The notes beneath the pieces are model-generated. The model was not told the DNA's origin. It was given only the letters and a program-made list of their open reading frames with translations, and searched no databases. Of a stretch of DNA of 64,000 bases, positions 43,736 through 53,207 are shown piece after piece; positions within the stretch are counted from its first letter, which is position 1, and each line of letters opens with the position of its first letter. Made by a program: the position numbers and the translations under genes. The DNA comes from RH-AL1 sp050013235 (GTDB taxonomy: Bacteria > Pseudomonadota > Alphaproteobacteria > Rhizobiales > Beijerinckiaceae). The stretch is from the NCBI GenBank assembly GCA_050013235.1, contig JBEKFQ010000011.1, positions 1 through 64,000 of the forward strand, written 5' to 3'.

Positions 43736-44521
43736 CTAAGATCGTCCGGCATCTAAAATCGTCAAAGCATTGCCCATGGCGGCATAGGCGGCGGTATTGT
43801 CGAAGATGCACCAGGTGGGGACGCCGCGCGCCACGCCGACCTTGAGTTTCGCCTGCAGCGCGGAAAGCGCGGCGGCGTCGTAATCCGAGTAATATTTCCG
43901 GGGGCTGCCGTGCAAGCGGTAATAGACGAGGCCGCTCCAGCCGCCGGGTTCGCTGGCGCCCTCGGCCGGGGCGGGATCGGCTGCCGCGCGGGCCACTTGA
44001 AGCGCGCGCAGCCGCGCTTCGGCCTCCGGCGTGAACCAGCTGGGATGACGCGGCTCGCAGACCACCGGCGCCTTGATATAGCGGGGCAGGGCGACGAAGA
44101 AATCCTCGACGATTTTGGCGTCGTGCTCCAGGCTGGGCGGAAGCTGGATCAGTAAGGCGCCGAAGTTTTCGCCCAGGCCCGCCACCTCGCCGGCGAACCG
44201 GCGGACCAGCGCCTCGCATCCCCTGAGGCCGGCCTCGTGGCTGATCGCGCGCGGCAGTTTGACGGCGAACCGGAAACTCGGCGGCACGCTGCGCGCCCAA
44301 AGCGCATAGGCTTCGGGGCTATGCGAGCGGTAGAAGGAGGAGGTGATCTCGACGGCGGGAAACCGCTGGGCATAACGCTCGAGATGGGTGCCCTCGAAGG
44401 GCATGTCGTAGGCATGGCGGGCCGGAATGGTCCAACCCGACGTTCCCACGAGCAAGGACGCCGCTTGGCCCCGAGGCGCCAGCGCCGGATGATCGAGCTT
44501 CACGTTTAAAACCGCCGCCAT
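43736..44521 (-). CDS. DUF72 domain-containing protein (YecE-like)
   Basis: This 261-residue protein matches the DUF72/YecE family, a TIM-barrel-like group of unknown activity. Signatures include VGTSGWTIPARH, ERYAQRFPAVEITSSFYR, FRFAVKLPR and the C-terminal CIFDNTAAYAAMGNA. The start region is not decisive. It runs parallel to, and downstream of, the nicotinamidase gene by about 80 bases; no functional link is evident. Confidence 0.85.
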   Translation of the reverse strand: MAAVLNVKLDHPALAPRGQAASLLVGTSGWTIPARHAYDMPFEGTHLERYAQRFPAVEITSSFYRSHSPEAYALWARSVPPSFRFAVKLPRAISHEAGLRGCEALVRRFAGEVAGLGENFGALLIQLPPSLEHDAKIVEDFFVALPRYIKAPVVCEPRHPSWFTPEAEARLRALQVARAAADPAPAEGASEPGGWSGLVYYRLHGSPRKYYSDYDAAALSALQAKLKVGVARGVPTWCIFDNTAAYAAMGNALTILDAGRS

Positions 44522-44600
44522 CCCTCACCCTCGCGCGCGGACCCGAATCGAACCAGGGTTTTATTTAGGACGATTCTGGGCCGGGGTCACGCGGGGGTTC

Positions 44601-45227
44601 TCAAGCCTGGGCCAACAAGCCATCGGCCAAATGCACGCCGGCTTTGTACATGGCGGCTATGGCGGCTTCGAGCGAGCCACCGGTATCGATGGACCGCGCG
44701 GCTTCCGGGATCACGAAGGTCTCGAACCCGGCGCGCTTCGCGTCGAGCGCGCTCCAGCTCACGCAAAAATCCAACGCGAGACCGGTCAGAAAAACGCGGG
44801 TGAAGCCGCGCTCGCGGAGATAGCCGGTAAGCCCGGTGGGCGTCGCCCCATCGGCCTCGGCGAAGGCGGAATAGCTGTCGATATGGCTCCGGAACCCCTT
44901 GCGGAGGATCATCTCCGCCTTGGGGATCTTTAACGCGCCAGCGAGTTCGGCGCCGTGGCTTCCTTGCACGCAATGGTCCGGCCAGAGCACTTGGGTCCGG
45001 CCATCGGGCAGGGTGATGGTCTCGAAAGGCCGCTTGCCGGGGTGGGACGAGGCAAAAGAGACATGCCCGGCGGGATGCCAATCCTGCGTCAGGATCACAT
45101 GCTCGAATCTTTCCGCCAGAGCCAGGATGGGCGCGATGACGCCATCCCCGTCCGGCACCGCCAGCGCCCCGCCGGGGAGGAAGTCGTTCTGGACGTCGAT
45201 GACGAGGAGGACGGAGGTGGGGGACAT
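44601..45227 (-). CDS. pncA: Nicotinamidase
   Basis: This 208-residue isochorismatase-like hydrolase deamidates nicotinamide to nicotinate for NAD salvage. The catalytic Asp is in LLVIDVQNDFLPGG, the metal-binding part in QDWHPAGHVSFASSH, and the nucleophile Cys in GLALDFCVSWSALDA. The set of motifs is complete. It is the first of two leftward genes after the inverted repeat at 45320 that separates it from thrS. Confidence 0.92.
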   Translation of the reverse strand: MSPTSVLLVIDVQNDFLPGGALAVPDGDGVIAPILALAERFEHVILTQDWHPAGHVSFASSHPGKRPFETITLPDGRTQVLWPDHCVQGSHGAELAGALKIPKAEMILRKGFRSHIDSYSAFAEADGATPTGLTGYLRERGFTRVFLTGLALDFCVSWSALDAKRAGFETFVIPEAARSIDTGGSLEAAIAAMYKAGVHLADGLLAQA

Positions 45228-45319
45228 GGTCGGCGAAGCCTTTTCGAGGCAGCGAGCAGGGTTTGTTCATATTCCCGAAAATTTCGGCACCGTAAGGATA
45301 CCCTCAATCTTTTCCATCA

Positions 45320-45388
45320 TTGCGAGCGCAGCGAAGCAATCCATGCCGGCCCCATGCGCGTAGATGGATTGCTTCGCTGCGCTCGCAA
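45320..45388. repeat. Perfect 25-base inverted repeat between thrS and pncA
   Basis: The left arm (45320-45344, starting TTGCGAGCGCAGCGAAGC) is exactly complementary to the right arm (45364-45388, ending GCTGCGCTCGCAA), with 19 bases between. This GCGAGCGCAGCGAAGCAATCCAT element is a widely dispersed genomic palindrome. It can fold as a very strong hairpin and may end the thrS transcript or protect its 3' end; no T-run follows. Confidence 0.8.
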
Positions 45389-45414
45389 GGACGCTAAACT
45401 ATTGGGGTGATCTC

Positions 45415-47346
45415 TCACCCCCGCAAATCCGGCGCTGTCGCTTCGGCCTTCAGCGCCGCCAACGCATCCTCCAGCCCCATCATCGTCTGCGCCTGCGAGC
45501 CGAGCCGCCGGATCGAGACCGTGCGTTCGGCCGCTTCTTTCCGCCCGACGACCAGCATGACCGGCACTTTGGCCAGCGAGTGCTCGCGCACCTTGTAGTT
45601 GATCTTCTCGTTGCGCAGATCGCCTTCGACGCGGAGCCCGGCCTTGCGGGCGAGCGCCATCACTTCATAGGCGTATTCGTCGCCATCCGACGTGATCGTC
45701 GCGACAACGGCTTGCAGCGGCGAGAGCCACAACGGCAGATGGCCGGCGAAATTCTCGATGAGGATGCCGGTGAAACGCTCCAGCGAGCCGAACATGGCGC
45801 GGTGGATCATCACCGGCGTCAGTTTGTCGCTGTCGGGACCGATGTAGAAGGCGCCGAAGCGGCCGGGCAGGTTGAAATCGACCTGCGTCGTGCCGCATTG
45901 CCATTCCCGGCCGATGGCGTCGCGCAAGGTATATTCGAGTTTGGGGCCGTAGAACGCGCCTTCGCCGGGATTGATGCCGGTTTTCAACCCACTTAGGCCG
46001 ATTTCCTCCAGCACGCGGCCAAGCGCGGCTTCGGCCTTTTCCCAGGCCTCGTCCGAGCCGACGTGTTTTTCCGGCCGCGTCGAGAGTTTGACGACAATGT
46101 CCTCGAAGCCGAAATCCTTATAGATCGAGAGGATCATGGTGTTGATCTTCAACGCTTCTTCCATGATCTGGTCTTCGGTGCAGAAAATATGCGCATCGTC
46201 CTGCGTGAAGGCGCGCACGCGCATGATGCCGTGGATCGCGCCTGAGGGTTCGTAGCGGTGCACGATGCCAAATTCCGCAATCTTGAGAGGGAGATCGCGG
46301 TAGGACTTCAAACCGTTCTTGAAGATCTGGACATGGCCGGGGCAGTTCATCGGCTTGAGTGCGAAGACGCGGTCGTCCTCGGTCGTCGTGATGAACATGT
46401 TTTCGCGATAGGTCTGCCAATGGCCGGAGGTTTCCCACAAGGCGCGGTCGAGAATTTGCGGCGTGTTGACCTCGATATAGCCGGCCTCTTCCTGGCGGCG
46501 GCGCATGTAGGAAATCAGCGTCTGGAACAGGGTCCAGCCCTTGGGGTGCCAAAACACCGTGCCGGGGCCTTCTTCCTGGAAATGGAAGAGATCCATTTCG
46601 CGGCCGAGGCGCCGGTGGTCGCGCCGCTCGGCCTCCTCGAGCTGCTTGAGATAGGCGTCGAGATCCTCTTGCTTGGCGAAAGCGGTGGCATAGATGCGCT
46701 GGAGCATCGGCCGCGTGGAATCGCCGCGCCAATAGGCGCCCGCCACCTTCATGAGTTTAAAGGCCTGGCCGACTTTGCCGGTGGAGGTCATATGCGGCCC
46801 GCGGCAGAGATCGAGCCAGCTGCCTTGCTTATAAATTTTAAGCTCTTGATCCGCCGGGATCATGTCCACGAGTTCGATCTTGAAGGCCTCGCCGGTTTTC
46901 TCGAACCAATCCTTGGCCTGATCGCGCGTCCAATATTCCTTGGTGAAGGGCGCGTCCTTGGCGATGATCTCGCGCATCTTCTTTTCGATGGCGGTGAAAT
47001 CTTCGGGCGTGAACGGCTCGGCGCGGTAGAAATCGTAATAGAAGCCATTCTCGATGACCGGGCCGATGGTGACTTGCGTGCCGGGGTAGAGCGTCTGCAC
47101 CGCTTCGGCCAGCACATGGGCGGCATCGTGGCGGATTAGTTCGAGCGCGCGGGGATCGTCGCGCGAGACGAATTCGAGAGCGACGTCGCTGTCGACCGGA
47201 TCGGAGAGGTCGCTCAACACGCCGTTGCGCATCATGGCGACCGTGCGTTTAAGGAGCGAGGGGGAGATGCTTTTTGCGATATTGGCGCCGGAAACGCCGT
47301 CTTCGAACTGGCGCGAGGCGCCATCGGGGAAAGTCACATTGATCAT
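45415..47346 (-). CDS. thrS: Threonine--tRNA ligase
   Basis: This 643-residue class-II synthetase charges tRNA-Thr. An N-terminal TGS domain (INVTFPDGASRQFEDG), an editing domain with HDAAHVLAEAV, the catalytic core (MNCPGHVQIFKNG, FTQDDAHIFCTEDQ) and the anticodon-binding C-terminus are present in order. The ATG at 47346 is preferred over a TTG two codons upstream. Its product is essential, so this is a core gene. Confidence 0.97.
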   Translation of the reverse strand: MINVTFPDGASRQFEDGVSGANIAKSISPSLLKRTVAMMRNGVLSDLSDPVDSDVALEFVSRDDPRALELIRHDAAHVLAEAVQTLYPGTQVTIGPVIENGFYYDFYRAEPFTPEDFTAIEKKMREIIAKDAPFTKEYWTRDQAKDWFEKTGEAFKIELVDMIPADQELKIYKQGSWLDLCRGPHMTSTGKVGQAFKLMKVAGAYWRGDSTRPMLQRIYATAFAKQEDLDAYLKQLEEAERRDHRRLGREMDLFHFQEEGPGTVFWHPKGWTLFQTLISYMRRRQEEAGYIEVNTPQILDRALWETSGHWQTYRENMFITTTEDDRVFALKPMNCPGHVQIFKNGLKSYRDLPLKIAEFGIVHRYEPSGAIHGIMRVRAFTQDDAHIFCTEDQIMEEALKINTMILSIYKDFGFEDIVVKLSTRPEKHVGSDEAWEKAEAALGRVLEEIGLSGLKTGINPGEGAFYGPKLEYTLRDAIGREWQCGTTQVDFNLPGRFGAFYIGPDSDKLTPVMIHRAMFGSLERFTGILIENFAGHLPLWLSPLQAVVATITSDGDEYAYEVMALARKAGLRVEGDLRNEKINYKVREHSLAKVPVMLVVGRKEAAERTVSIRRLGSQAQTMMGLEDALAALKAEATAPDLRG

Positions 47347-47450
47347 CGGCAAGGCCCGGTTTGGCTCACTCGCCGATACAAACCGGCGTAAGCGGGGTGG
47401 TTGATTCCCGCCTGCCTATCATGCTCCGTCGCTGGAGTTAAGCCGAAGCG

Positions 47451-49190
47451 TTAAGCTGCGGCTTGGCGATCCACTTGCGCGGGCTGCCGCGACATCTCGT
47501 GCGCGATATCGATGAAATGATCCAGCAGCCAAGAGGCGGCCTCCGGCGCCGTGGGGTTCTGGCTGTCGCCCGGCATCAGCCAGATGGTGCAGCCAGGCGA
47601 ATCAAGTCTGCGGCCTAAGCGGCCGAAATAGCTCGCGAGTTCGCGAAGAGAAGCGGGTTCGCCACTATAGACGAGCGAAACCCGTGTGCCGGCTTGGGCG
47701 AGGCCCGCGAACAGGCGTCTGACGCGAGCGGGTCCGGGGTCGCGCAGAATCAAGGCGCGGATCGCGGCGGGAAGGCTGGCCTTTAGCCTGGCTCGCCCCT
47801 GTTGGAGCAGGTTCTTGGCCCGGTCCCGGATCGTGCGGCGGCCATGGTGCTGGGCGGCGGCGGCGAGATCTTGAAAGAACAACGTTCTCTCGTCGCCGGG
47901 GTGCAGGCGCGAGGGCTGGGGCAGCGTTTCGCCGGTGACGAGGGCGAACAGGCTCGACGCGCTGTCCGAAATCATATCCGCCGCGCGGTCCGCCGCAAGG
48001 TTTGTGGCGTCGACGGCAATGACATGGGTGATCCGCCGGTCTAGCGCGGCCAAGGCGAAACCGGCGGATGGGCCGAGCGCGGCTAGGGCAATTCCGCTGG
48101 CGCCGCGTGATTCCAGAACCTCCACGGCATGGCCGATGATGCGGGACAGCGCTTCGCCTTCGGCGCCTTGGATGTCCAGGCGCAGGCTGGCGTGACCCGA
48201 TGCGGCGAGGGCGCGGGTCAGATCGACCGCCATCCGCCGCCAGCCCATGCGCGGCGTCAGACCCTCGTCGAGAAGAATGAGGACGGGCTGGGTCGCGACG
48301 GGATGGGCGGGTTGGCACAAGAGACCCCGGAATCGCCCATCCGGCCCGGCGGGCAGGGGCTCTTCCCGGAACGAGGCGGCGCGCAATGTGGCGGGCAGGC
48401 AGGGCAAGCGAGGAAGGCTCGTCCGCTCGCCCGGAGGGTGGCATTTTACCAGGGCGGCGACGATGGACTCGATGGCGGCGGGGAGGGCGTCGAGCGCGCG
48501 CGCGCCAAGCGACGCGCCTCGATAGGGCGGAATGATTTCCAGCGACGAGGCCAGGCCATGCCGGCGGAAATGTTCGGAGACGTTCGCGCCGGCTTTGCGA
48601 TCCGCCCGGTCGAAGACCACCGCGTTCTTCAAGCCGCCCGTTCCGCTTTTCAGGGGATCGAGCCGCTCGAGGCTTTCGAGCATTGGCGCGGAAAGGGAAT
48701 AGCCGGAGAGGTCGAGGCCCATGCTTTCGCGTGCATTTTCGGCTAAGGCCAAGAGGCCGCGGGCGTAGGCGGCGCCGTTTGCCGCGGGCGCGATCAAAAT
48801 CAGGCTTGCGACATCGAGGCGCTGGGCGGTGGCCTCCATCGCCACGGCCGCGCCGAGGGACTGGCCGATGAAGACAAACTGCTTCACGCCGCTGTAAGCG
48901 CGGAGAAAACCCGCGGCCGCGCCTGCTGCCTGGGTCCATTGCGCGACATCCGCAATGCTCGTCATGCTTCCGAGAGAGGCGCCGGTGCCGGGATAATCGA
49001 AGCGCAGACAGGGATAGCCAGCGGCGGCGATCGCCTCGGCGAGCCGCTGCCATGCCGCCCGTGTCGCAAGCTCCTCGAGCCCCCACGGCGGGCAGAGCAC
49101 GACGCCGGTATCCGCCATGCCGGGATAAAAGAAGCCCCGGCAGCCCTTGAAGGCGCAAGGCGCGCTGGACACAGGGGAAATCACGTTCAT
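47451..49190 (-). CDS. Tandem alpha/beta hydrolase
   Basis: This 579-residue protein contains two hydrolase-like halves. The first has YPGTGASLG near 67-74 and the nucleophile elbow G-Q-S-L-G at 109-113 (Ser111). The second repeats the layout with LRLDIQGAEGEA near 336-347 and G-P-S-A-G at 373-377 (Ser375). There is no signal peptide. Single-domain relatives occur beside exopolysaccharide/exosortase genes, but none is here. AGGAGG lies nine bases before the ATG. Whether both sites are active cannot be read. It is separate from thrS by about 100 bases. Confidence 0.7.
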   Translation of the reverse strand: MNVISPVSSAPCAFKGCRGFFYPGMADTGVVLCPPWGLEELATRAAWQRLAEAIAAAGYPCLRFDYPGTGASLGSMTSIADVAQWTQAAGAAAGFLRAYSGVKQFVFIGQSLGAAVAMEATAQRLDVASLILIAPAANGAAYARGLLALAENARESMGLDLSGYSLSAPMLESLERLDPLKSGTGGLKNAVVFDRADRKAGANVSEHFRRHGLASSLEIIPPYRGASLGARALDALPAAIESIVAALVKCHPPGERTSLPRLPCLPATLRAASFREEPLPAGPDGRFRGLLCQPAHPVATQPVLILLDEGLTPRMGWRRMAVDLTRALAASGHASLRLDIQGAEGEALSRIIGHAVEVLESRGASGIALAALGPSAGFALAALDRRITHVIAVDATNLAADRAADMISDSASSLFALVTGETLPQPSRLHPGDERTLFFQDLAAAAQHHGRRTIRDRAKNLLQQGRARLKASLPAAIRALILRDPGPARVRRLFAGLAQAGTRVSLVYSGEPASLRELASYFGRLGRRLDSPGCTIWLMPGDSQNPTAPEAASWLLDHFIDIAHEMSRQPAQVDRQAAA

Positions 49191-49440
49191 TCGTTTGTCC
49201 CTCCTGTCCTAGGGCACTTAGGGCCATTTGTTGAAAATCCGCGTGGCCGGGCGGAAGGGTGAATTCACCCGCTCGATAAAAACGACAATTTTTTCAAAGA
49301 GTTGTATTTTTTTGGCTATTCGCAGATTAGCAACTTTCGCGAAAAATGCGCGAAAAAAGCGGTGTTGTATTAGGGTGATCTTAATTGCGGTAAAGAAAGT
49401 CTTTAAATATAAAGAACAAGAAGAGACCAAATAGAGAACA

Positions 49441-49899
49441 CTAGATCTTTCGTTCCCAGCGCCCGTCTTCGCTCTGTTGCCAATAAGCCAGCGTAAAACC
49501 TTGGGCCTTGAGCTTCGACCATTGGGTCCGTGCCGCCAACACCTCGGCCTCGACACGGCCGTCGAACAGCAGGATTGCGCGTTGGTAGGGCGAGGTGGCG
49601 GGATCGAGATCCACCTCGGCCTGGCCGGCATAGATCCGCAAAGCCGCGCCGTTGGGATTGCCGGCCTCGTGGGTGAGGATCACGGGTTGGCGCTCGCAAT
49701 CGGGATCGCTGGCGAGACCATGCGCCAAGAAACTTTCCGGCGCATAGGTCCAGAGGAGATCGTCCAGCCCCTTCAGGCTGCTCTCCTCCGCCGTTTGGAT
49801 CGCGACGCGCCAGCCGCGCTCGATCGCCTTTTCTACCAGGGTCGGCAGCGCGCGCGCCAGAGGCTGGTTCTGGAGATGATAGAACCAGATCTCTGTCAT
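49441..49899 (-). CDS. holC: DNA polymerase III chi subunit
   Basis: This 152-residue protein is the chi subunit, which links the clamp loader to single-stranded DNA-binding protein. The start MTEIWFYHLQNQPLARALPTL (first part MTEIWFYHLQ) and the WRVAIQTAEESSLKGLDDLLW region match the family. It lies nine bases after pepA on the same strand, the usual pepA-holC order. The 240-base gap downstream is notably AT-rich and shows no convincing gene. Confidence 0.92.
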   Translation of the reverse strand: MTEIWFYHLQNQPLARALPTLVEKAIERGWRVAIQTAEESSLKGLDDLLWTYAPESFLAHGLASDPDCERQPVILTHEAGNPNGAALRIYAGQAEVDLDPATSPYQRAILLFDGRVEAEVLAARTQWSKLKAQGFTLAYWQQSEDGRWERKI

Positions 49900-49908
49900 G
49901 ACGCGTTC

Positions 49909-51507
49909 TCAGCGGGCCTCGTAACAATCGGCCACGAGGCGGTTGAGCAGCCGCACGCCCCAGCCAGATCCCCAGCTCTGGTTGATCTCGTTGGCGGGCG
50001 AGCTCATGCCCATGCCGGCAATGTCGAGATGCGCCCAGGGCGTGTTATTGACGAAGCGCTGGATGAAATGCGCCGCCGCGATCGAGCCGGCATGGCGTCC
50101 GCCGCTGTTTTTCATATCGGCAAATTTCGAATCGATGAGTTTGTCATAGGCCGGCGCCAGCGGCATCCGCCAGACCTTCTCGCCCGTCGCCTTGCCGGCG
50201 GCGGTGAGGTGCTCGCTCAATTCGTCGTTGTTGGAGAAGAGGCCGGCATACTCTTGGCCGAGCGCCACGAGAATGGCGCCCGTGAGGGTCGCGAGATCGA
50301 CGATGAATTTCGGCTTGAATTTATCCTGCACGTACCAGCAGACGTCCGCCAGCACGAGCCGGCCTTCGGCATCGGTATTGATGATCTCGATGGTCTGGCC
50401 GGACATGGAGGTCACGATATCGCCAGGGCGCTGGGCATCGGGACCGGGCATGTTTTCGACGAGACCGAGGGCGCCGATGACATCGACCTTGGCTTTCCGG
50501 CCGGCCAAGGCCTGAATCAGGCCGGTCACGCAGGCCGCGCCCGCCATATCGCCCTTCATGTCCTCCATGCCGCTGGCGCCTTTGATCGAAATGCCGCCGG
50601 TATCGAAGGTGACGCCCTTGCCGACGAACGCGATCGGCTGGTGGCCTTCCGGCGCATCCGGACCCAAGCCGTTCCAGCGCAGGATCACGATCCGGCCCGG
50701 CTTCACCGAGCCTTGGCTCACGCCGAGAAACGCGCCCATGCCCAGCGCCTTCATGGCGTCCTCATCGAGAGTGGTGACTTCGACGCCGAGGGCTTCCAAA
50801 GCCTTGGCGCGCTCGGCGAAAACCTCGGGGGTGAGGATATTGGCGGGCTCGTTCACGAGGGAGCGCGCGGTCAGCACCCCGTCGGCGATCGGCGCCACGG
50901 CTGCCGCCGCCGTACGGGCTGCCGCTACATCGGCGACGGCAAGCACGGCCGACGTCGCCGTATCCTCTTCGGCGTCGTCTTTCTTCTTGGTCTTGTAGAG
51001 GTCGAATTTATAGTCGCGCAGGCGCAGACCCAGGGCGAAATCGCCGGCCGCCTTGGCGAGGTCGCCGGCGGCGCGCGGGAAATCGACAAGAATGACCGCT
51101 TGCGCGCCCTGGCCGAGCTTGCCCGCGACCGTGCCGCCCAGCGTGACGAGATCGAACGGCTTGGATTCGGCTTCCTTCGAGGCCTCGCCATTGGCCTCGG
51201 CGCCGGTTCCGATCACCAAGAGTCGCGAGGCGGAAAGTCCAGCGGGCGCGACGATATCGAGCGTTTGCCCCGGCTTGCCCTTGAATTTCGCGGCAGCCGA
51301 CGCGCGCTTGATCAAATCGCCGCCCTCGGCTCCCAACAAGGATTTCGTGGCAGCGCCCAAGGCCAGGTCCGGCCCCGCGAAAATCACGAGGGTCTTTGGT
51401 CCCTCGCCGGCCCGGGCGCCGGGCTGCAGTTCGTGGACACTTGGCAGCGGCGCTTGGAGGTCGAGGTTTGCGAGGGCGGTATAATCGATTTTAATGGACT
51501 CTGACAT
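49909..51507 (-). CDS. pepA: Leucyl aminopeptidase
   Basis: This 532-residue M17 metallopeptidase removes N-terminal residues from peptides in the cytosol. The catalytic signature N-T-D-A-E-G-R-L and the metal-binding KGVTFDTGGISIKG segment are present, with an N-terminal domain of about 180 residues. It is the first gene of the leftward pepA-holC unit and is divergent from lptG. The frame start MSESIKIDY follows GGGAAC. Confidence 0.95.
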   Translation of the reverse strand: MSESIKIDYTALANLDLQAPLPSVHELQPGARAGEGPKTLVIFAGPDLALGAATKSLLGAEGGDLIKRASAAAKFKGKPGQTLDIVAPAGLSASRLLVIGTGAEANGEASKEAESKPFDLVTLGGTVAGKLGQGAQAVILVDFPRAAGDLAKAAGDFALGLRLRDYKFDLYKTKKKDDAEEDTATSAVLAVADVAAARTAAAAVAPIADGVLTARSLVNEPANILTPEVFAERAKALEALGVEVTTLDEDAMKALGMGAFLGVSQGSVKPGRIVILRWNGLGPDAPEGHQPIAFVGKGVTFDTGGISIKGASGMEDMKGDMAGAACVTGLIQALAGRKAKVDVIGALGLVENMPGPDAQRPGDIVTSMSGQTIEIINTDAEGRLVLADVCWYVQDKFKPKFIVDLATLTGAILVALGQEYAGLFSNNDELSEHLTAAGKATGEKVWRMPLAPAYDKLIDSKFADMKNSGGRHAGSIAAAHFIQRFVNNTPWAHLDIAGMGMSSPANEINQSWGSGWGVRLLNRLVADCYEAR

Positions 51508-52121
51508 CGGGTTCCCTTACCGGCGGTTCGGCCCGCCGTTGCCGTGATGGCGTAACATGTTGGCGGATATTGTTGAAAATTAGCGATTCTGGCGGCCGGG
51601 ACGGCCTGTCCAGGCGCATCGTGCCTCCGGCTCTCGCCGGCCATCATGTTGATCTCTCCCTTATGGCGCAAGTGTGCTGTTGGACCAAGCCGGACTGGCC
51701 GGCAAAATTTGGCCGCATCGTAGATGTGGTGTGTTGCCGTTAAACACTAGGCCCTTGGAGCTGCACGGTTTATGAGATGTCGACGAGGGCCGTGCCACAG
51801 CGCTTTCTTGCGGGTGAATCATTCAGGCGAGCAGAAAGCGCTCTCTTGTCAGAATGTTAGAGTGTTTTCCGATTTGTGGGGGCGCTCGAGGCTTTCACGA
51901 ATAAAGGCTCGAGACCGTTCTCCGTATGGGCTGGGAAGCGTCATGCCGGGGCGTTTTCTCGCGGGAGAAGCCAGCCGGCTTTTCTGGAAGACGGTTTGGG
52001 AGACGGTCCGATCCTCAATGATGCGACGCAAGCCATCACAGCCTCTGCCCGTTTCAGGGTCCGGCCGCGCCGTTCGCGCGCCCCGACGCCCCGGCCCGGT
52101 CTGTCCGAATCGGGCCCTGTC
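51508..52121. other. Gap before lptG, where lptF would be expected
   Basis: About 610 bases separate pepA from lptG. They contain the inverted repeat AGCGCTTTCT (51799-51808) / AGAAAGCGCT (51833-51842) and, nearby, CTCGAGGCTTT/AAAGGCTCGAG with one mismatch. Open frames run into lptG from 51772 and 51876, but they show no LptF sequence. The first ends in a TGA that overlaps the lptG ATG, which may be chance. The lptG promoter must lie here. Confidence 0.55.
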
Positions 52122-53207
52122 ATGATCGGCGCGACGCTTGGCCTTTACCTCTCGTCCCGCTTTTTCCGGATGATCGCGGCGGTCTTCGCGACCATCTTCA
52201 GTCTTGTCTATGTCATTGACTTTGTAGAGCTTTTGCGTAGGACCGGCAATATCGCGGGGGTCACGGCCTCCACCATCGCCTATCTCTCGTTTCTCCGGAC
52301 GCCGGTTGTTTCCGAACAAGTTTTGCCGTTCTGCGTCTTGTTTGGCTCGATGGCGGTGTTTCTGAACCTGACGCGCAAACTCGAACTGTTGGTGGCCCGC
52401 GCGGCCGGCGTCTCGGTCTGGCAGTTCCTCGGTCCGCCCATTTTGATCGCGGTGTTGATCGGGATCGGCTCGGTGATGTTCCTCAATCCGGTTTCAGCCG
52501 TGATGAAGCAGGAGGCCGATAAGCTCGAACTCTCGATTTTCGGGAATGAAGGGGCCAACAGCGCCAAGGCGGGGCTATGGGTCCGTCAAAGAAGCGTCGA
52601 TGGCGAATCTATTCTACAGGCGGAAAAGGCGAATAATAGCAACAACGACTTGGTTGGGGTGACGGCCTATGTCTATGACCGGTCCGGGCAGTTTCAGGCC
52701 CGCGTGAACGCGGCTCGCGCCACCTTGGAGCCGGGTTTTTGGCGGCTGGAAGATGCGAAGGTCTCCGAGCCTGGGGAAGATTCGCACGTCTTCAAGACCT
52801 ATCTTCTCGCGACCGATCTGATGCGGGGACAGGTCACCGAAGGGTCTATGTCGGCTGAGTCTGTCCCATTTTGGGACTTGCCGGCGCTACGGGCCGAAAC
52901 CGAATTGGCGGGACTCGATGCGAGCGGATATCGCTTGCAGTTTCAGACGCTTTTGGCGCGTCCACTGCTCCTTGTCGCGATGACGTTGATCGCGGCGGCC
53001 TTTTCCTTAAGGTTTTTTCGATTTGGTGGAATTGGAAAGTTCATTGGTGGTGGCGTAAGCGCCGGTTTTGTGCTTTATGTAGCGACAAAATTCGTAGGCG
53101 ATCTCGGCGGATCGGGGCTACTGAGCCCGCCCGTGGCGGCGTGGTCGCCTGCCGTGGTCGGGAGCATGTTGGGTGCATTGGCGTTGTTGAACCAGGAGGA
53201 CGGTTGA
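52122..53207 (+). CDS. lptG: LPS export permease LptG
   Basis: This 361-residue inner-membrane permease belongs to the LptB2FG complex that extracts lipopolysaccharide. The N-terminal helix MIGATLGLYLSSRFFRMI, the VIDFVELLRR segment, paired helices at the C-terminus and the final AWSPAVVGSMLGALALLNQEDG (LptG-type ending) identify it as LptG and not LptF. The frame is open to 51876, but the ATG at 52122 fits the family start. LptF is not adjacent. lptD overlaps its stop by one base. Confidence 0.9.
   Translation: MIGATLGLYLSSRFFRMIAAVFATIFSLVYVIDFVELLRRTGNIAGVTASTIAYLSFLRTPVVSEQVLPFCVLFGSMAVFLNLTRKLELLVARAAGVSVWQFLGPPILIAVLIGIGSVMFLNPVSAVMKQEADKLELSIFGNEGANSAKAGLWVRQRSVDGESILQAEKANNSNNDLVGVTAYVYDRSGQFQARVNAARATLEPGFWRLEDAKVSEPGEDSHVFKTYLLATDLMRGQVTEGSMSAESVPFWDLPALRAETELAGLDASGYRLQFQTLLARPLLLVAMTLIAAAFSLRFFRFGGIGKFIGGGVSAGFVLYVATKFVGDLGGSGLLSPPVAAWSPAVVGSMLGALALLNQEDG

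Noticed and set aside
49228..49434. A 68-codon Lys-rich frame in the AT-rich gap after holC
   Set aside because: Its amino-acid bias follows the AT-rich DNA, there is no ribosome site and no family is recognisable.
51876..52121. N-terminal extension of lptG by about 82 codons
   Set aside because: It is Arg/Pro-rich with no LptG or LptF similarity, and the family start is at 52122.
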